The notes: a model not told the origin generated them from the sequence alone. A stretch of 64,000 bases of DNA from Ipomoea triloba (GCF_003576645.1 NC_044920.1:6753273-6817272), one strand, 5' to 3'; counted from the stretch's first letter, positions 17,461 through 29,380 are shown. A program made the numbers and translations.

Positions 17461-18530
17461 AAGTTAGTTTCAGTCCTTTGCCTCTTACTTCTTCTCGGTT
17501 GTTCAGGAGTATTATCAACCTGAGAGGTAAGAGGCAATGATAGCTCACTCTGTTGAGGGCTACCGCCTGTTTGTTTCAGTGGAAAGATGTGTTCGAAGAA
17601 CTCTGCTTCCCGAGTTTCGCACATGGACCTGGACTCTAGGTACATGAACCTATAAGCAGCACTGGTTTCTGCATATCCCACAAATACCGCATCTGATGTT
17701 TTTGAACCAAGGTTGGGTCGTTTAAAGGAGGGAAGCCCTACCTTTGCTAAGCACCCCCCACACTTTAAAGTATTGTAAGTTTTGGGCATATCCTTTCCAC
17801 ATTTCATAAGGAGTTTTTTCATACCCTATGTGAGTTACTCTATTTAGAATATGATTAGCTTTAAGTGCAGTTTCTCCCCATAGTGAGGTTGGGGCACCTG
17901 AACTGATAAGAAGAGCGTTAATCATTTCTTTGAGAGTTCGATTTTTCCTCTCAGCTATGCCATTTTGCTGTGGGGAGTAAGGCGCAGTAATCTCATGAAT
18001 AATTCCAGATTTTTCACAAAGAGATTTAAAAGACATAGATTCATATTCACCACCTCTGTCAGACCGGAGTCTTTTTATTTTCTGATTAAGCTGATTCTCT
18101 ACTTCAGTTTTGAAAATCACAAACTTTTGTTCTGCTTCATACTTAGTTATTAACAGATAGATTTTGCAAAACTGGGTAAAATCATCTATAAATGTAATAT
18201 AATAATGCTTTCCGCCTCTAATTTCAGTGTTTTTGAAATCAGCTATATCAGTATGAATTAGTTCTAGAGTACATGTAGTGTGATGTTTAGTATTGGAAAA
18301 AGGTTTTCTAGCATACTTTGCTTCTGCACATATTTCACATTGAGAAAGAGAATCACCTTGCAGATTTAACAACATATTCATGCTCTTTAACCTGGTCATG
18401 CATTTGGAATTCACATGTCCTAATCTACCATGCCACACATTAAAAGACACAGCAATATAAGCAGAAGCGCCAGAACCACTAGCAAGGTTATTCATAAATG
18501 TCTCAATATTTTTGTTGGTAAACGGAAACC
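17454..18530 (-). pseudogene. Copia-2 GAG-pre-integrase and integrase
   Basis: The frame at 18549-17722 has the zinc-binding pre-integrase block (WHGRLGHVNSKCM, CEICAEAKYARKPF), then the integrase core: D in HTDIAD, D in RSDRGGEY and E in PQQNGIAERKNRTLKE. The C-terminal part continues in another frame (17822-17454) after a frameshift near 17750. The frame runs into LTR sequence at its start, because gag and protease are deleted. Confidence 0.88.
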
Positions 18531-18711
18531 CAATGGAAACCCAACACATACGACATTACAATCCATACTTTCACTCTATAAATTAAAGACTTCAGTATCT
18601 TTTTTTTTCATACCCAACTCAACAACTCTAATGGGGTGTTTGGTTTAGATAAATTTGGGTGTAAAGGAATTGCATTTAAATGAATTGTCGAATTACACTG
18701 TTTAGTGCTTT

Positions 18712-19113
18712 AGTCTTGTCTCATCCGGATTGGTTGACTCTTCTTACCGAGCGAATCCGAATGCATTTCGAGTAAGAAGTAAAAAGTTGCGAAGCAGATT
18801 CCTTACCCTATTGCGAAAGCATTATAAAGGCGAGAAAGGGGGCTTAGAGGGAAGAGAAGTGTACCAAGAGAAAAGCAAGGAGGTCAACCACTAAAAAGAG
18901 ATTGAACATGTGAGAGGATCAGAACGAATTCTACTTTCATTTCCCCCGTATGGAACACTAAGTTACTATAATCGAAGTATTGATGTTAGTGGTCAAAGAT
19001 CTCAGAGTTTGCTTTCGAAGGAAGCCCGATGACTACACCCAAATGCATGGGAACCGTGATTGAATTCCTCTTCCCCTTGGGAAAAGCGAAGCGAAACGGT
19101 ACTTCTTATCATA
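18712..19113. other. Organelle-like (possible mitochondrial) DNA block
   Basis: This block has higher GC than its surroundings, with purine-rich wording (AAGCGAAGCGAAACGG, GAAGCCCGATGACTAC) that looks like plant mitochondrial DNA. I judge this from texture only and cannot name a mitochondrial locus. It lies inside the PIF-like element. Confidence 0.4.
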
Positions 19114-19222
19114 AGTAGCCAAATATTTCAATAATAGAATACCATCAAATTTCCAAATGAAGAGGAGGGCAATTTTGTTGGTGTAAAGACAATTTTGCCC
19201 CTCCTCCCATACCCCTTGTCTT

Positions 19223-19275
19223 ATCATCATCATCATCATCATCATTACTACTACTACTACTACTACTACTACTAC
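19223..19275 (+). repeat. Compound trinucleotide microsatellite (ATC)n(TAC)n
   Basis: About eight ATC units followed directly by about ten TAC units. Confidence 0.95.
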
Positions 19276-19629
19276 AACATAAGGGCATTTTAGTCATTCT
19301 CTTGCTTATTATTTTTCAATTTCCTAAACTCCTATTCCTACCTACCAAACACGGTAATTTCAATTCCTACCTTATTCATTAAATTACAATTATTCCACCG
19401 AATTACAATTCTTTTTCCTCCTAATTCCCTCCTCCCAACCAAACGCCCTGTAAATTCTCAAAGTTTCAATACTCTCATTCAGTCCTTCCCTGAAATCTTT
19501 ATGCATATACTCTTACAATTCTGATCTCAATACTCTCATTCTATGAACTCTCAATACTTCTCCATTCCTAGTTTACGTTTTTATTTATTTCTACAACTCT
19601 ACATTTCTACTCCTATCATTTTTAATTTT

Positions 19630-19926
19630 GGGAAAATGGTAATTTATGCCCCTCCATAATATGTCTATTATCAATGTCATCCCTGAATTATTAGTGGTGT
19701 AAATGTTGCCCCTCAATTTTCAAAACGATACATATATTGTCCCTCCAAAGTGTCAATTTTGCCCCTCAATTTTCAAAACGTTACATATGTTACCCCTCCC
19801 GTACGGTACAGGAGGGCAATATATGTACCGTTTTGAAAATTGAGGGGCAATATTTTCACCACTAATAATTCAGTAGTGACATTGATAATAGACATATTAT
19901 GGAGGGGCATAAATTACAATTTTCCC
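19630..19926. mobile_element. 297-bp fold-back MITE, Mutator-like, perfect 9-bp TSD
   Basis: Ends GGGAAAATGGTAATTTATGC and its inverted partner (GGGAAAATTGTAATTTATGC). TTTAATTTT occurs exactly on both sides (19621-19629 and 19927-19935). The inner arms also pair, with GCCCCTCAATTTTCAAAACG in both orientations. It shares the GGGAAAAT terminus with the element at 10195-11119. Confidence 0.9.
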
Positions 19927-20059
19927 TTTAATTTTTTTTATACTTTCAAGTGGGTAGTTTAAGCATAGAATATGACCAAGCTAGTAGTAGTCGTAGAAAT
20001 CGTGACAAATCTCCTTCTTTTGAACCTCCATGATGACATTCGGTTCAATGGATTTCCAA

Positions 20060-20929
20060 AAGAATCTTCTTCTTTTGAACGTCTACGGCATTCGATTAAT
20101 GGGTTTCCAAACGAATATGAATACCATGAATTTTTACAACAATAGTCATACTACCAAGACTTAAATACAAACTCCCAACTAGTCATAAATGAACCTCAAC
20201 CTACATCTTTTGCTTTTCAACCTTTTCATTCTTCTTTTAATTCTAACAATGCTACTTTCTCGCAGGACAATGAAGCCAAAGGAGTTCAACCTTCCAAAGA
20301 AAAATATGATCTTTTTAGGATACACATAAAGAAAATTGAACATCCTGATGGAAGAAGTACAGTAAAATGTAATTATTGCGATAAGGACTACCAACGGTCA
20401 TAATCCGGTGGCTACGTACCGTAAGCATATAAGCTCAAAGCATCCAGACAAAGAGGTAAATACACAATCTCAACAACAAATTAGCATGTACGCCACTAAA
20501 TCAAATGCTTTATTTCGTTATTCAGATGAATAAACTAGACGTAAGTTTGCTGAAATGATTGAAATTTATGGATTATCTTTTAGTTTTGGACAAAAGGTTG
20601 GTTGTAAAGAATTTTGTTGGAGTGCATTAATTCCTCAAATGTGTGAGTTACCTCATACATTTGCTACTCGCCATTTGTACAAATTATATAAGGATACAAA
20701 AAATGAATTGATTTCTTGTTTCGAATCACATTCTAGGCGTGTAACTTTATATGCTAATATTTGGAGCAATCATTGGAGGGAACATTCATATTTGGGGTTT
20801 ACAATATCATTGGGTAGATAATGATTAGGTGCTACATAAAAGAATTCTTGTTTTTCATTGTTTTGATGAACAACACACTGCATATATTATTTATTGTAAG
20901 TTACAAAGTATTTTTTATGAATATAAAAT
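20060..20929 (+). pseudogene. hAT transposase, N-terminal part (BED zinc finger and start of core)
   Basis: Plus-strand reading shows a BED-type zinc finger (VKCNYCDKDYQRS, later HISSKHPDK after a frame change, CX2C and HX4H), a spacer, then the frame at 20555-20821 with MIEIYGLSFSFGQKVGCKEF and a degenerate WTDNWS-like block (ANIWSNHWREHSYLGF). These are plant hAT transposase features. Stops and frameshifts break it. The gene is interrupted at 20930 by an LTR-like element and resumes at 27262. Confidence 0.75.
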
Positions 20930-21162
20930 TGTAACACCCCGGACCGGCTTGGCTTGCCGTACATCCGGAGGAGTTACCGCCACACCTAGAACGAGTTCTA
21001 TCTTCTTTTGATAGACCCCACTCTAGGTGCACAGGCTAAACGGAAACTTTTACTTAACAACAACAACCACCCATCATAATATAATATTGTAACACCCCAG
21101 TTTTCACATCTTGGATTTATTACAAAATCCTAATAATACAATACATTGCGGAAGCGTCTAAC

Positions 21163-22700
21163 CAGCAGAAAACTAGGTGTTACCGCCACGCTTAGGTATC
21201 ACTCCTATACCCAAACGTTAAGGCTAAACTTACAACCTCAAACAACCTCATCAACATTCTAAAGTGTACATATGGAACTAATCCTTCCAGAGTGTCTATT
21301 CTAGGATAGAGTAGTCCTCAACCTCGACTCCCATCCTATTCAGAGCTCATCGGCCATAGGGGCCCACGCTAGACTGCATCTAATAAAGGACACAATGAAG
21401 TGTAGTTAGCGCGACGGCTAAGTAAGGATATCCATGATCACTCGAAAATAAACAAAGGTTTTCGAAACCACAATTAGTAATACAATAAGGTAAGGTAAAC
21501 GTTACCCAGCAATCGCAGTCTACCTGCAAGCAGTCTAACAACAAGCAAATTTCACATTACATGTCAGTAATTTCGGCACATAACACAGCCATTAATTCAC
21601 CCGTGGGGTACACAACGCCCACACAACTGTTAGGACACCGACAGTTAGCTCTCGCACATCACCCGTGGGGTACACAACTCCCCACCATTAATTCACAGGT
21701 GGGGTACACAACACATCCACCTTTAATTCACAAGTGGGTACACAACACATCCACTTTTTTAATTCACACGTGGGGGTACACAACACACCACGTTATTCAC
21801 ATGGTGACACAACACATCCACGCTTAATCACACGTGGGGTACACAACACATCCACTTTGGCTACACAACAATCCACGTTAATCACACGTGGGGCAGCAGA
21901 AAACTAGGTGTTACCGCCACGCTTAGGTATCACTCCTATACCCAAACGTTAAGGCTAAACTTACAACCTCAAACAACCTCATCAACATTCTAAAGTGTAC
22001 ATATGGAACTAATCCTTCCAGAGTGTCTATTCTAGGATAGAGTAGTCCTCAACCTCGACTCCCATCCTATTCAGAGCTCATCGGCCATAGGGGCCCACGC
22101 TAGACTGCATCTAATAAAGGACACAATGAAGTGTAGTTAGCGCGACGGCTAAGTAAGGATATCCATGATCACTCGAAAATAAACAAAGGTTTTCGAAACC
22201 ACAATTAGTAATACAATAAGGTAAGGTAAACGTTACCCAGCAATCGCAGTCTACCTGCAAGCAGTCTAACAACAAGCAAATTTCACATTACATCAGTAAT
22301 TTCGGCACATAACACAGCCATTAATTCACCCGTGGGGTACACAACGCCCACACAACTGTTAGGACACCCGACAGTTAGCTCTCGCACATCACCCGTGGGG
22401 TACACAACTCCCACCATTAATTCACAGGTGGGGTACACAACACATCCACCTTTAATTCACAAGTGGGGTACACAACACATCCACTTTTTAATTCACACGT
22501 GGGGTACACAACACATCCACGTTTAATTCACATGTGGGGTACACAACACATCCACGCTTAAGTCACACGTGGGGTACACAACACATCCACGCTTAAGTCA
22601 CACGTGGGGTACACAACACATCCACGCTTAAGTCACACGTGGGGTACACAACACATCCACGCTTAAGTCACACGTGGGGTACACAACACATCCACGTTTA
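21163..22700 (+). repeat. 731-bp direct duplication inside the inner LTR-like element
   Basis: Copy one starts at 21163 and copy two at 21894 (both CAGCAGAAAACTAGGTGTTA). They are nearly identical for more than 400 bp, then diverge in the number and quality of minisatellite units. It was probably made by unequal exchange at the minisatellite. Confidence 0.85.
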
Positions 22701-22705
22701 ATTCA
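22325..22705 (+). repeat. Minisatellite of about 35 bp (GTGGGGTACACAACACATCC)
   Basis: About ten units; the last four are nearly perfect with a period of 35. The core is CACGTGGGGTACACAACA. A decayed version lies at 21595-21893 in the first copy of the duplication. Confidence 0.9.
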
Positions 22706-25374
22706 CCCAACACTCAACGAATAGACTTCTCTCTGCAGTACCGATTAATCGTACAGACTCCCTCACCTTCATTAATTATTACCACATGACTCCATAACCA
22801 ATATACTTATTCAAGTATATTTCCCCAACCCACATACTTAGGTTAGTGTTAGTCACATCACAGAAATTCAAGTACAGGAGTCACAATAATGTTCAAAACA
22901 TAATTATTTTCCACGTTAATATAATGCACAAAAATAATATTTGTCAAAATTGTTTCTAACCATCCTTTTTCAGAAAATTTCAGCTTGGCGCAATCCGAAA
23001 GATTGAGCCGGTAAAAATAGTTCCCGAACTCTTTTTCACTTGAAATTTTTATGGTAGAACCCCAACTTATAGTACTTGATTTCCATAAAAAGTTTTGGTC
23101 ATTTTGATCCACGAATAGACACAGAAAATTACATTTTTGCCCTTGGCAGTGTGCTGTCCAGAATATTTTTCTCTCTGGACCAGTTTTGGAAAAAAATTCG
23201 AAAACCATACTTATACTACTCCGATCATTATGAAATTTTATATGCGGGTTCTACACTTATAGAACTACATGCCTTAAAAAAAATGGGATCAAAATACCTT
23301 ACCGATTTTTCCCAGTAAATCTCGGAAGTTACTGCCAGAGACTATCCTTATTTCTTTTCACTATTTTCACAAGTATAAGCCTATATGGGCATAAATACAA
23401 CATATACATGCATAAATTAGCTATGGACATGCCTAGTAAATTTCCCAAAAATCAAGGTAGAGAATTTGAGCCAACTTTTAGATCTATAACATAGCACATA
23501 ATTTTCATGTAAAAATTCCTAATCATGGAATTTCCTAGCAATTGTCTACCTTCAAGGGATTGGGCCAACTTAAGGGATTCCTTACCTCAATAGAAGATTT
23601 CTAGAACCGTAGAAGTGTTAGATCTTCCCTCGAATCCAAAGCCCCTAAAAACATCACCATAACAACAATATTTTCATGCACTAAACATTGACACTTAAGT
23701 TCTAGAGATGAATAAATCTAACAAAGTCTAGGATCTTACTTACACTTAATCCTTGAGTAAGAAAAATATTTTGGTGCTCCTTGATCACAATGGAAGACTA
23801 AAATTATTTCTCTTCTTCTTTCTCTAAGTGTAAAATCCGAAAATGAGAGAGAGATAGGTGATCTTGGTGTGATTTTGTTCTTGTACTACAAGTAACAAGT
23901 GCAACTAGGCCATACTTCCATTAATGCCTCATTAATTGCTCAATCCAACTTAGATTTACTTGCCACATGTCAACACTCCATGAAGTCCTTACAAGATCTC
24001 AAATCTAATTGGCCAGTTTATGCTTAACTCAGATGAATGTTCGGAGGATTATAACTTAATTCGGGAAAATTCTAATACCAAAATTATCGTAAAAATATTC
24101 CCGTCGCAAATCACCAATTTTGGAAATTTTCCGGTAATCCGCCAAATCTAGGTTCAGAGTCCGTAACAATTTATCCCTTACAGTCCATTTAAGATCTTCC
24201 TTGAACTAACTAGAAATTCAGGCTTGATCGTATGATACTTAATAATCCCAATTCTAGAAAATTCGAACTGAATCTATATCCTTAAAATTTCTCGGTTCGA
24301 GACCGGTACGTAGTTCGCAGCTTATTGATAACTAATCCAAAAATTATTTTCGAGCACCAAACAGTCTTCTCTTAAATGTCATAGCTTAAAAAAAAATTTA
24401 CATCAATATTCTCGAACCTTAACTTTGTCGAAAAAACCGAGGGGTTACAAATATATATATCTACATTTATATATACATAAGTTTGCCCATCGGGCTAAAA
24501 TATAAGTTAAAGGTCATCCACGACCCAACTAGTTAAGTTAGCTACCACTAAGGCTACAAAAGGCATTTACACAAAAGAATCTTCCCCAAAGCATCTCCCA
24601 AGACGTAATACCTAGTCTATCATGCGGTACACCGGACCTATGAACTCGCCCCAGACTAAATGCCACTCCCCTTCAAACCATGTGAAATGGTCTAGGAAGC
24701 GAGAGGTGGTATTAACCATGGACCATTCGTCACAATACTCGGGTGAACCAGGGTTCCATGGGTAGGGGTAATACACGATAAACTCTAATGGGTCACTTCC
24801 GGTCAACACCTCAAGGGGATAAAAACCATTGGAGGCCTGAACATCTGGGCCATCTTGGACAGAAGGAAAACTATCTGCAACTTGAGAGCTGGCTGGAGCG
24901 ACGGCTAAGTAAGGGGATCTGTGGGTGACCCAAAATTAAATAATGGTTTTACAAGCAGGTATTTAAAAACCTTTATTACCCTTACTCTACATTGATACTT
25001 TACCTGCAAACGAGTCATCAAGTATAGTTTGCACAAGTAATAAATAAGAATTGAAAAACAGTCTAAGTTCTTTTGATAAGTGATTGCTTACCAAAAATGT
25101 ATTATTCGACGCATCAATAATCATCTACGCATATAAGCAAGTAGTGGAAAATTATGAACTTCACGTTTAATCACAATCATGTACTTGAAAAATCTTCCTC
25201 ACAGGAAAATTCCACCAACTTTTATCTCAAAGAGGGTTCACCGACACCCTTTTTCGCTTAAACAATCATCGCATCCCTCTTTAGCGTAGCTACAGAGTAA
25301 CTACATTTTCATACAAAATTTTCCACTTAGTTTCTTAGTAGAAAGCGTGAGGCCTTTGGAGTATTCTCTTAATT

Positions 25375-25562
25375 CCCTCTCTGACCACTTGGATCATCGA
25401 ACTCGGGTTCAGTGGTCCCTCTCTGACCACTTGGATCATCGAACTCGGGTTCAGTGGTCATCCCCCGGCCACTTGGATCATCGAACTCGGGTTCAGTGGT
25501 CATCCCCCGGTCTAACAGATCATCGAACTCGGGTTCAGTGGTCATCCCCCGGTCTAACACTG
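25375..25562 (+). repeat. Minisatellite of about 42 bp in the outer LTR-like element
   Basis: Four complete units and one partial unit with the core GATCATCGAACTCGGGTTCA followed by GTGGT. Frames run through it on both strands only because of the repeat; I do not regard them as genes. Confidence 0.9.
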
Positions 25563-26039
25563 ATCCCCTGGACGTAAGGTTCGTTAGAATGATCCCTAGC
25601 TGGCCCTACTAGGTTTATAAAAACGACACCTACCCGGACTTCCTAGAGTAACTATACTTTAAGTGTGCACACCCCCGCAGGAATTCCTCATCCTAACGAG
25701 TTATATAGTACACGGCGAATAGACTTCACCCTTCAGTATGAATGATCATACTATATAGCAACCATGGGCAAGGACACTTTAAGCCACACGAAGGCTAATC
25801 AAGGTTCTCCTCAACTTTACTAGAAACTAAGGGTTTGAAAACATTTTTCCTTCTTCCTCATCTTCCTTGAGTCAAAACCACTTTTTGGACATATTCAACA
25901 AAATCAAGTCCCAACTTGAAATCAATCAACATTCTTAACCTAGTCCAAAAGTTTTGTTTCTCAAAACATTTTGATAGTACACTAATTACCATACACTGTG
26001 GTAATAAAGTGTAACTATCGCACAATTTCCATCATCACA

Positions 26040-26420
26040 TTACATATGTACATAACACTACATATATGTATATATGCATACAACATAACACCTCACACAT
26101 TTATGCATACTTACATAAGGTACACATACTATATATATACATAGTATAAATTTCCCATAATACTCATACATATATGTATACACGGTTAACATACATACCA
26201 TATATATATACATAATACAACACCTTATATTACTTATACATACATACATAATACGCATATAATATATATTACTATACTTACACGTACGTACATACACTAT
26301 ATAATATACAAAGTATTTCTAATTTAGATATTTAGACACATTAACAATCACATCTTACCAACACGACATTTTGTACATATATATTATGTAAAATACAATT
26401 ACATATATATTATACATACC
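26040..26420. repeat. Low-complexity TACATATATG-type tract
   Basis: Degenerate array of CATACATATATGTA-like words within the outer LTR-like element. No gene. Confidence 0.7.
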
Positions 26421-27261
26421 AACATGTACACAATAATTTCACCTAAAACTCATCATATTTCAAATAAACTATCAATTATCTAATTTTAAGTAACCTTAAC
26501 CTACTTAAGGGATTCCTTACCTTTCGGGAGTGTACTAACACCGTAGGAGGAATCTTGAATCTTTTCCCCAAATTTTTCACTCAAAACCCTAAGAGAAATT
26601 TAACATCATAGCAACAATTATTAAGAATCTAGGAAGGAAAATAAAGCTTTCTACCGAATAAAATTAAAGTTTTACCAAATAGCTTGAGACTTGTGAAGAA
26701 GATTTTAGCTATGGAAGGTAGAGCTCTAAGGAAGAAGATAATGATTTCTCTCTCTTTTTCTTCTTTGTTTTTTTCGGCCAAATGAGGAAGAAATGGGAAA
26801 ACAATGCTTTATAATTCTACTCCTCACTTGGTTGACTAGTCTTACCTAAACATGTGGTAAAAATTGTGACAAGTGTCATTTGCTTGTGGTTAAGTCTTGA
26901 AAAATATCTTAGCTAGACTGATCGGGATTAAAACAGATGAATTCTCGGTAGAAAATAATCTAGATAGAATAATTTTCGAAACCAAAATTTATCCCATACT
27001 AAATCTCAAAATTGGGCAAGGTTCGGTACACCGCGAAGTATAGGTTCAGAACATTATGAGATAATTACATTTGGGTTTTAGGAAAGAAAAGAATGTGGGT
27101 TAAAAATTTGACCCAAAATAATAATACAAGGTTTACAGGTTTCTCTCAGATAGACTTTTGGATTAAAAATTTGGACAAATAAATTTATCCAATAAATAAG
27201 GTTTTTTTTTTTTTTAAATTAGGAACTTTTAGTAGAAAATATTTTGGGGTATTACAAAAAT

Positions 27262-27640
27262 TATTCACAAAATCTTTACAATTGGTTTTGATAATGCTTC
27301 CAATAATACTGCAGCAATCCATGCTCTTCTAGATTTATGTATTCCAAATTTTGGAGGCAAGTTTTTTCATCAAAGATGTGTATGCGATGTTTTAAATTTA
27401 TGTGCTCAAGCTGGTTTGACTTCACTTAGTAGTAGTACTGGACCCATTAGAGATGTAATTTATTTGTGGAAACATCCTAATGCGCAAAAAGAATTTAGTA
27501 CGTAGATTTTGTAAAAGAAATAATATGCCTCCAAAAAGATTTTTTCGTGATGTTTCAACTCGTTGGAATTCTACATTTAGTTTACTTAGTAGTACTATTC
27601 AATTCAAAGATTTTTTATGCTCTGAAAGTTGTCTTTTTAG
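27262..27640 (+). pseudogene. hAT transposase, middle part
   Basis: Continuation of the gene broken at 20930: FTIGFDNASNNTAAI, a CVCDVLNL stretch after FHQRC, and RFFRDVSTRWNSTFSLL, which match the central RNase H-like region of plant hAT transposases (the D-N-A-S-N-N and R-W-N-S-T blocks). There is an in-frame stop near 27503. The C-terminal hAT dimerisation domain is missing because other repeat sequence follows. Confidence 0.8.
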
Positions 27641-28597
27641 TGGTTAAATTAGTGAGTTTCGTCCTCTAGGAATGGCTAGATAGGACTTGAGTAGCAAGCG
27701 GCTAAACACAACATCATAAAGTGTTTGAAATATAACCAAATTGATATATTTGATTGCTTGAGATAATGATAAAATAAGTAATTGATTTGAGTAATAAACA
27801 GTGATAAAGAAGATGATTTAAATCAAATAGCAATGCACAAATGTTTCTTTAATTTTCTATGATTCTAGGCTAAACAATATAATGTTTAACAATGAAGTGA
27901 GGGAATCAAGTCAATGCCAATGCCACTCTCATGGACATTGGCTACCACCAATGTTCTAATCTCATTCTGATAGTGATCTGATTAAACTAGGCGAGGCACT
28001 TAATCAAATACCTTGGGTGCATCATCCCTTCTAACTCCGATCCCCTTTCTCAAGGGAAATTTAGAAATGTGAAAGGGTTGGCTATTTTGAATCCCTATTC
28101 TCATAGGTGAAACACCAATTCCATACATCTCTTGCATAATTGGGCGCTAACCTAACAAGAGTCAAATAATAATTCCATAATTTCACAATCACATTCATCC
28201 TAAAGACAATGAAAAACATAGATTAAACAATTCAATTCGTGTAAGCATTCATACAACACATAGGCTTGATTCCTTGAAGTATAAATAGTCATGCATAGGC
28301 TTTATTTTCAGTTTATCTTGAAAATAAAACCTATGGCTATTTATACTTCAAGGAATATAATCAAGCCAAGAAACTGTCACTAGATTGCCTAGTCATGATG
28401 ACCAGCATCGGGACGAGGCAACAGCCTCGCAGGTCCTAGATGTCACTTTGTTGGTCACGGCGTGACCAGCAAAATGACAGTTGGGATCTGCAAAGTTGTC
28501 AGGGAGGACACTGATAGTATCCTATCACTTCGAAGTGGCACTTGTATTGCACTCATCTTCGACATCACCCTCGGGCTAAGAAGGCCATCCAACGCGG
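27641..28597 (-). mobile_element. Athila/Tat-like LTR fragment
   Basis: Non-coding sequence with phrases typical of Athila/Tat LTRs, such as CTCCGATCCCCTTTCTCAAG and GGTCACGGCGTGACC. No clear ends. It replaced the 3' part of the hAT gene. It contains the hairpin at 28262-28367. Confidence 0.4.
28262..28367. repeat. Inverted repeat with arms of about 48 bp
   Basis: The left arm (GGCTTGATTCCTTGAAGTAT onward) pairs with the right arm ending near 28367, leaving a loop of about 8 bases. Both arms contain TATAAATAG, giving TATA-like words in opposite orientations. A few mismatches and one short gap. Confidence 0.75.
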
Positions 28598-29232
28598 CAA
28601 ATTATTGTATGGACCATGGTCTACACAGTGTTATGTGGACCATAACAAAAAATACATTTTTAATATACTAAAAGTACATTATTTGTGTACTGAATTTACG
28701 TTATATAAAATAATGTACTTTTACATGAATTCTTCAATCTTACAAATTCATTGATCACATGGTTACCCTTTTTACGGACCAAAATATTGACCCAATTTAA
28801 CCTTGATCACATGGTTACCCATCATGGTACACACAACTGTGTGGATCATACTATCAAATAATATAATTTTAGTATATTAAAATTGTACATTGTATTCAGG
28901 GGATATACATTCACTACACAAATAATGTAATTTTAGTATATTAAAAATATAATTTTTGTTATAATCCACACAGCACAATCATTATTGGGTGGACCATGGT
29001 CCACACAGCTGTGTGGACCATACTATCAAATAATGTATATTCAATATAAAAATAATGTATATTCAATATAAAAATAATGTACGTTGTATTAAGGGAATAT
29101 ACATTATTTGTGTACTGAATGTACATTATTTTTATAGTAGTACAAAAATAATGTACATTTAGTACATTAAAAATGTACATTTTATTATGATCCACACAAC
29201 TATGTGGACCATGGTCCATACAATAATTTGCC
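28598..29232. mobile_element. MITE with 26-bp terminal inverted repeats
   Basis: The ends GGCAAATTATTGTATGGACC (left) and its exact complement (right) form TIRs of about 26 bp. Inside are at least four palindromic modules built from GTGGACCATGGTCCAC and several ATAATGTACATTTT units. A target duplication is not clear, so the superfamily is not assigned. Confidence 0.65.
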
Positions 29233-29375
29233 CACACCGCATTATGTGGACTACAATTTGCTTTTATTTTGTACTTAAAACAAATTATAGTGGATTAATT
29301 GGGCCATAGGATGCGTGACTTTATTTGCAAATATATGAGGATTTTTTTATTTTCAAACTACCCAAGCAAATTTTG

Positions 29376-29380
<5 letters not shown>

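Larger units (their letters stand above)
15151..18546 (-). mobile_element. Copia-2: Ty1/copia deletion derivative with intact TSD
   Basis: Related to Copia-1. The 3' LTR is complete on the left (15151-15545). On the right only about 15 bp of the 5' LTR end remain (AATGGAAACCCAACA, ending at 18546), fused directly to pol. CATAC is duplicated at 15146-15150 and 18547-18551, proving these are the original outer ends. So 5' LTR, primer site, gag and protease were removed by an internal deletion. RNase H, RT and integrase remain, broken by stops. Confidence 0.9.
18632..19450. mobile_element. PIF/Harbinger-like non-autonomous element
   Basis: Ends TGGGGTGTTTGGTT and, inverted, CAGGGCGTTTGGTT, flanked by TAA on both sides (18629-18631 and 19451-19453), as expected for PIF/Harbinger. 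It is 819 bp. Subterminal parts share GAATTGTAATTT-like sequence. No transposase. The middle is unlike the rest (see the organelle-like block). Confidence 0.65.
21088..24449. mobile_element. Inner LTR-like insertion (probable solo LTR, gypsy)
   Basis: Begins TGTAACACCCCAG and ends GAGGGGTTACA, with the 5-bp TSD AATAT at 21083-21087 and 24450-24454. It is 3,362 bp, including an internal direct duplication of 731 bp. No coding domains. On the minus strand, the region near 23040-23210 has the wording often seen in plant gypsy LTRs. Confidence 0.65.
20930..27256. mobile_element. Outer LTR-like insertion (probable solo LTR, gypsy) in hAT gene
   Basis: Begins TGTAACACCCCGG and ends GGGGTATTACA. 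AAAAT is duplicated at 20925-20929 and 27257-27261, a 5-bp TSD. Without the inner insertion it is about 2.96 kb. No gag or pol is visible and no second LTR, so a long solo LTR of a chromovirus-like gypsy element is the best reading; a non-coding retroelement is the alternative. It shares the phrase GCGACGGCTAAGTAAGG with the inner element. Confidence 0.65.

Noticed and set aside
22325..22705. Regular repeats that might suggest a CRISPR array
   Set aside because: Units are contiguous 35-bp minisatellite copies without unique spacers, inside plant LTR-like DNA.
22858..23208. 116-codon minus-strand frame
   Set aside because: Within the inner LTR-like element and has the wording common in non-coding gypsy LTRs.
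24612..24809. 65-codon minus-strand frame rich in W, P and Y
   Set aside because: Lies inside the outer LTR-like element; no recognised domain and no supporting neighbours.
25347..25577. Open frames on both strands
   Set aside because: Created by a 42-bp minisatellite; no start context, domain or splice support.
26058..26297. 79-codon frame of Y, C, I and M
   Set aside because: Low-complexity TACATATATG tract.
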